Positions 22,183-22,703 of a stretch of DNA of 22,703 bases are shown one piece after another. The stretch is from Butyrivibrio sp. GTDB taxonomy: Bacteria > Bacillota_A > Clostridia > Lachnospirales > Lachnospiraceae. The notes under the pieces are model-generated. The model was given only the letters and a program-made list of their open reading frames with translations. It made no database searches and was not told where the DNA came from. A program made the translations under genes and the position numbers. The stretch lies in the NCBI RefSeq assembly GCF_024699075.1, contig NZ_JAILQF010000137.1, forward strand, positions 1 through 22,703, read 5' to 3'. Numbering within the stretch: position 1 is the stretch's first letter; every line of letters begins with the position of its first letter.

Positions 22183-22703
22183 ATGAAGATTGAAACTTTG
22201 AAATTATGGGATGGAAGTTCTTTTCCCAAATTTGGCCTTGGAACATGGTATCTTGGACTTGATCCAAGCAAGCAAAAAGAGGAAATGGAAGCCCTTCTTG
22301 CAGGAATAAATGAAGGAGTTACCATGATCGATACAGCCGAGATGTATGGGGACGGACTTTCTGAAGAACTTGTTGGACAAGCAATAAAAGGCATGGACAG
22401 AGAGTCCTTGTATCTTGTATCAAAGGTCCTTCCAACGAATGCCGGAGGAGACCGTCTAGAAAAGAGTCTTGATGCTTCATTAAAGCGAATGGGAACTGAT
22501 CACCTTGATATGTACCTCTATCACTGGAGAGGCAGCTACTTACTTGAAGAGACCGTCGACAAGATGGAAGAGATGGCCCAAAAGGGCAAGATACTTCATT
22601 GGGGTGTATCTAACTTTGACACAGATGACATGATAGAGCTTTTAAATGTTCCAAATGGTGATCACTGTGCCGTCAATCAGGTGCTGTACCATCTGGGATC
22701 AAG
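22183..22703 (+). CDS. Aldo/keto reductase, N-terminal part (runs off the window)
   Basis: The open frame from ATG 22183 continues to the window end without a stop, giving 173 residues plus two bases. Family signs are clear: GLGTWYLG near the N-terminus and the catalytic tetrad Asp50 and Tyr55 in IDTAEMYG, Lys81 in LVSKV, and His114 in YLYHW. The strand after KGKILHWGVSNF (135-146) also fits. The enzyme would reduce carbonyl compounds with NAD(P)H in the cytosol, with the substrate unknown. GGTGAGG at 22170-22176 serves the start. About the last third of a typical 270-320-residue protein is missing. Confidence 0.93.
   Translation, partial: MKIETLKLWDGSSFPKFGLGTWYLGLDPSKQKEEMEALLAGINEGVTMIDTAEMYGDGLSEELVGQAIKGMDRESLYLVSKVLPTNAGGDRLEKSLDASLKRMGTDHLDMYLYHWRGSYLLEETVDKMEEMAQKGKILHWGVSNFDTDDMIELLNVPNGDHCAVNQVLYHLGS

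Overview
The window looks like a piece of a low-GC Clostridia chromosome, most likely a Butyrivibrio- or Pseudobutyrivibrio-like member of the Lachnospiraceae. The reasons are AT-rich spacers with strong GGAGG-type ribosome binding sites, the gene order DUF512 - der - plsY - gpsA, a tryptophan T-box in front of a TrpXYZ-type transporter, and a two-domain CE2-like carbohydrate esterase. The genus is an inference from gene content; no rRNA or tRNA gene was found that could fix it.

Layout. (1) 91-1429, minus strand: prs (PRPP synthase) with its own terminator. (2) 1746-6451, plus strand: a housekeeping block of a DUF512/PDZ radical-SAM-like protein, the ribosome-assembly GTPase Der, and the phospholipid enzymes PlsY and GpsA, closed by a strong terminator at 6471-6512. 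(3) 6523-10626: a TetR-type regulator, an ABC ATPase and a large FtsX-type permease, with a perfect 30-bp palindrome over the promoter. (4) 10672-13943: a sigma-A promoter, a tRNA-Trp T-box leader and the three-gene tryptophan ABC transporter trpX-trpY-trpZ. (5) 14003-16315: an iron-type alcohol dehydrogenase and a DUF2804 protein, separated by a tandem repeat array. (6) 16386-17174, minus strand: a HAD phosphatase sharing a bidirectional terminator with the DUF2804 gene. (7) 17289-20709: an OmpR-family response regulator and a large sensor kinase, with a tandem 11-bp repeat upstream of the promoter. (8) 20759-21994: an SGNH/CE2-like esterase with a highly structured leader. (9) 22133-22703: the 5' part of an aldo/keto reductase, cut by the window edge.

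The best-supported regulatory story is the tryptophan operon. The leader has a UGG specifier, a T-box bulge whose variable base (C) matches the G discriminator of tRNA-Trp, and a mutually exclusive terminator. The three proteins it controls contain only one Trp in about 916 residues, which fits a transporter that must be made when tryptophan is scarce. The TetR operon has a tandem two-site operator positioned to block its own promoter. The two-component operon has direct repeats with the 11-bp period expected for an OmpR-family dimer.

A theme not explained by genes is that several spacers contain direct repeats, most of them just downstream of a stop codon: after prs (12-bp unit), after the DUF512 gene (two identical 27-bp hairpin units), after the alcohol dehydrogenase (about 35-bp unit that starts inside the gene), after the response regulator (22-23-bp unit that starts inside the gene) and after the sensor kinase (13-bp core copied twice and once inverted). 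I see no complete novel defence, mobile or biosynthetic system, no CRISPR array and no insertion sequence.
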